Positions 63,016-64,000 of a stretch of DNA of 64,000 nt are shown here, piece by piece. This DNA comes from Syngnathus acus (Eukaryota > Chordata > Actinopteri > Syngnathiformes > Syngnathidae). The DNA lies in contig NC_051094.1 of NCBI RefSeq assembly GCF_901709675.1, forward strand, positions 11,090,501 through 11,154,500. Direction: 5' to 3'. Both the position numbers and the translations under genes were made by a program. Positions within the stretch are counted from its first letter, which is position 1, and each line of letters opens with the position of its first letter. Under the pieces are notes generated by a model. It was not told where the DNA came from and searched no databases. It saw only the letters and a list, made by a program, of their open reading frames with translations.

Positions 63016-64000
<985 letters not shown>

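Overview
The window is vertebrate nuclear DNA, almost certainly from a teleost fish and probably a percomorph. It has spliced genes with GT-AG introns, a single-exon apelin receptor, dense CA/GT microsatellites, and interspersed repeats typical of fish genomes (tRNA-derived SINEs, hAT and Tc1 fragments, L2/jockey-like LINE pieces).

Layout. Positions 1-6421 hold repeats and no gene I can support. An intronless apelin receptor (aplnr) lies on the minus strand at 6529-7608. About 28 kb (7609-35687) is a gene desert with scattered mobile-element remnants. Two minus-strand genes follow head to tail: tbc1d10a (9 coding exons, 35688-42733) and sf3a1 (15 coding exons, 43578-47850). On the plus strand a 37-exon secreted lectin gene occupies 49219-61761. 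The first exons of ccdc157 start at 63139 and run off the window end. I assembled every spliced gene exon by exon: tbc1d10a gives 506 aa, sf3a1 779 aa and the lectin 1374 aa, all without internal stops.

Main discovery. In human, SF3A1 and CCDC157 are head-to-head neighbours. Here 15 kb separates them, and that 15 kb has the structure of one giant hAT-like transposon. At 48097 it begins with a terminus about 92% identical over 77 bp to a small hAT-type MITE found elsewhere in the window (17088-17277). At 63059 it ends with the opposite terminus of the same MITE (19 bp identical). It is flanked by a perfect 8-bp duplication, GTTGCCAC. Removing it would leave the sf3a1 and ccdc157 start codons about 320 bp apart, which fits a bidirectional promoter. 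The whole lectin gene lies inside.

The lectin is unusual in itself. It has a signal peptide, two tandem blocks of three C-type lectin domains, then a rhamnose-binding (SUEL) lectin domain, an F5/8C (discoidin) domain, an LCCL domain and a seventh C-type lectin domain. No transmembrane segment follows. I know of no described vertebrate protein with this order. The other genes are ordinary: a Rab GTPase-activating protein, a core U2 snRNP splicing factor, a coiled-coil protein and a peptide-hormone GPCR.
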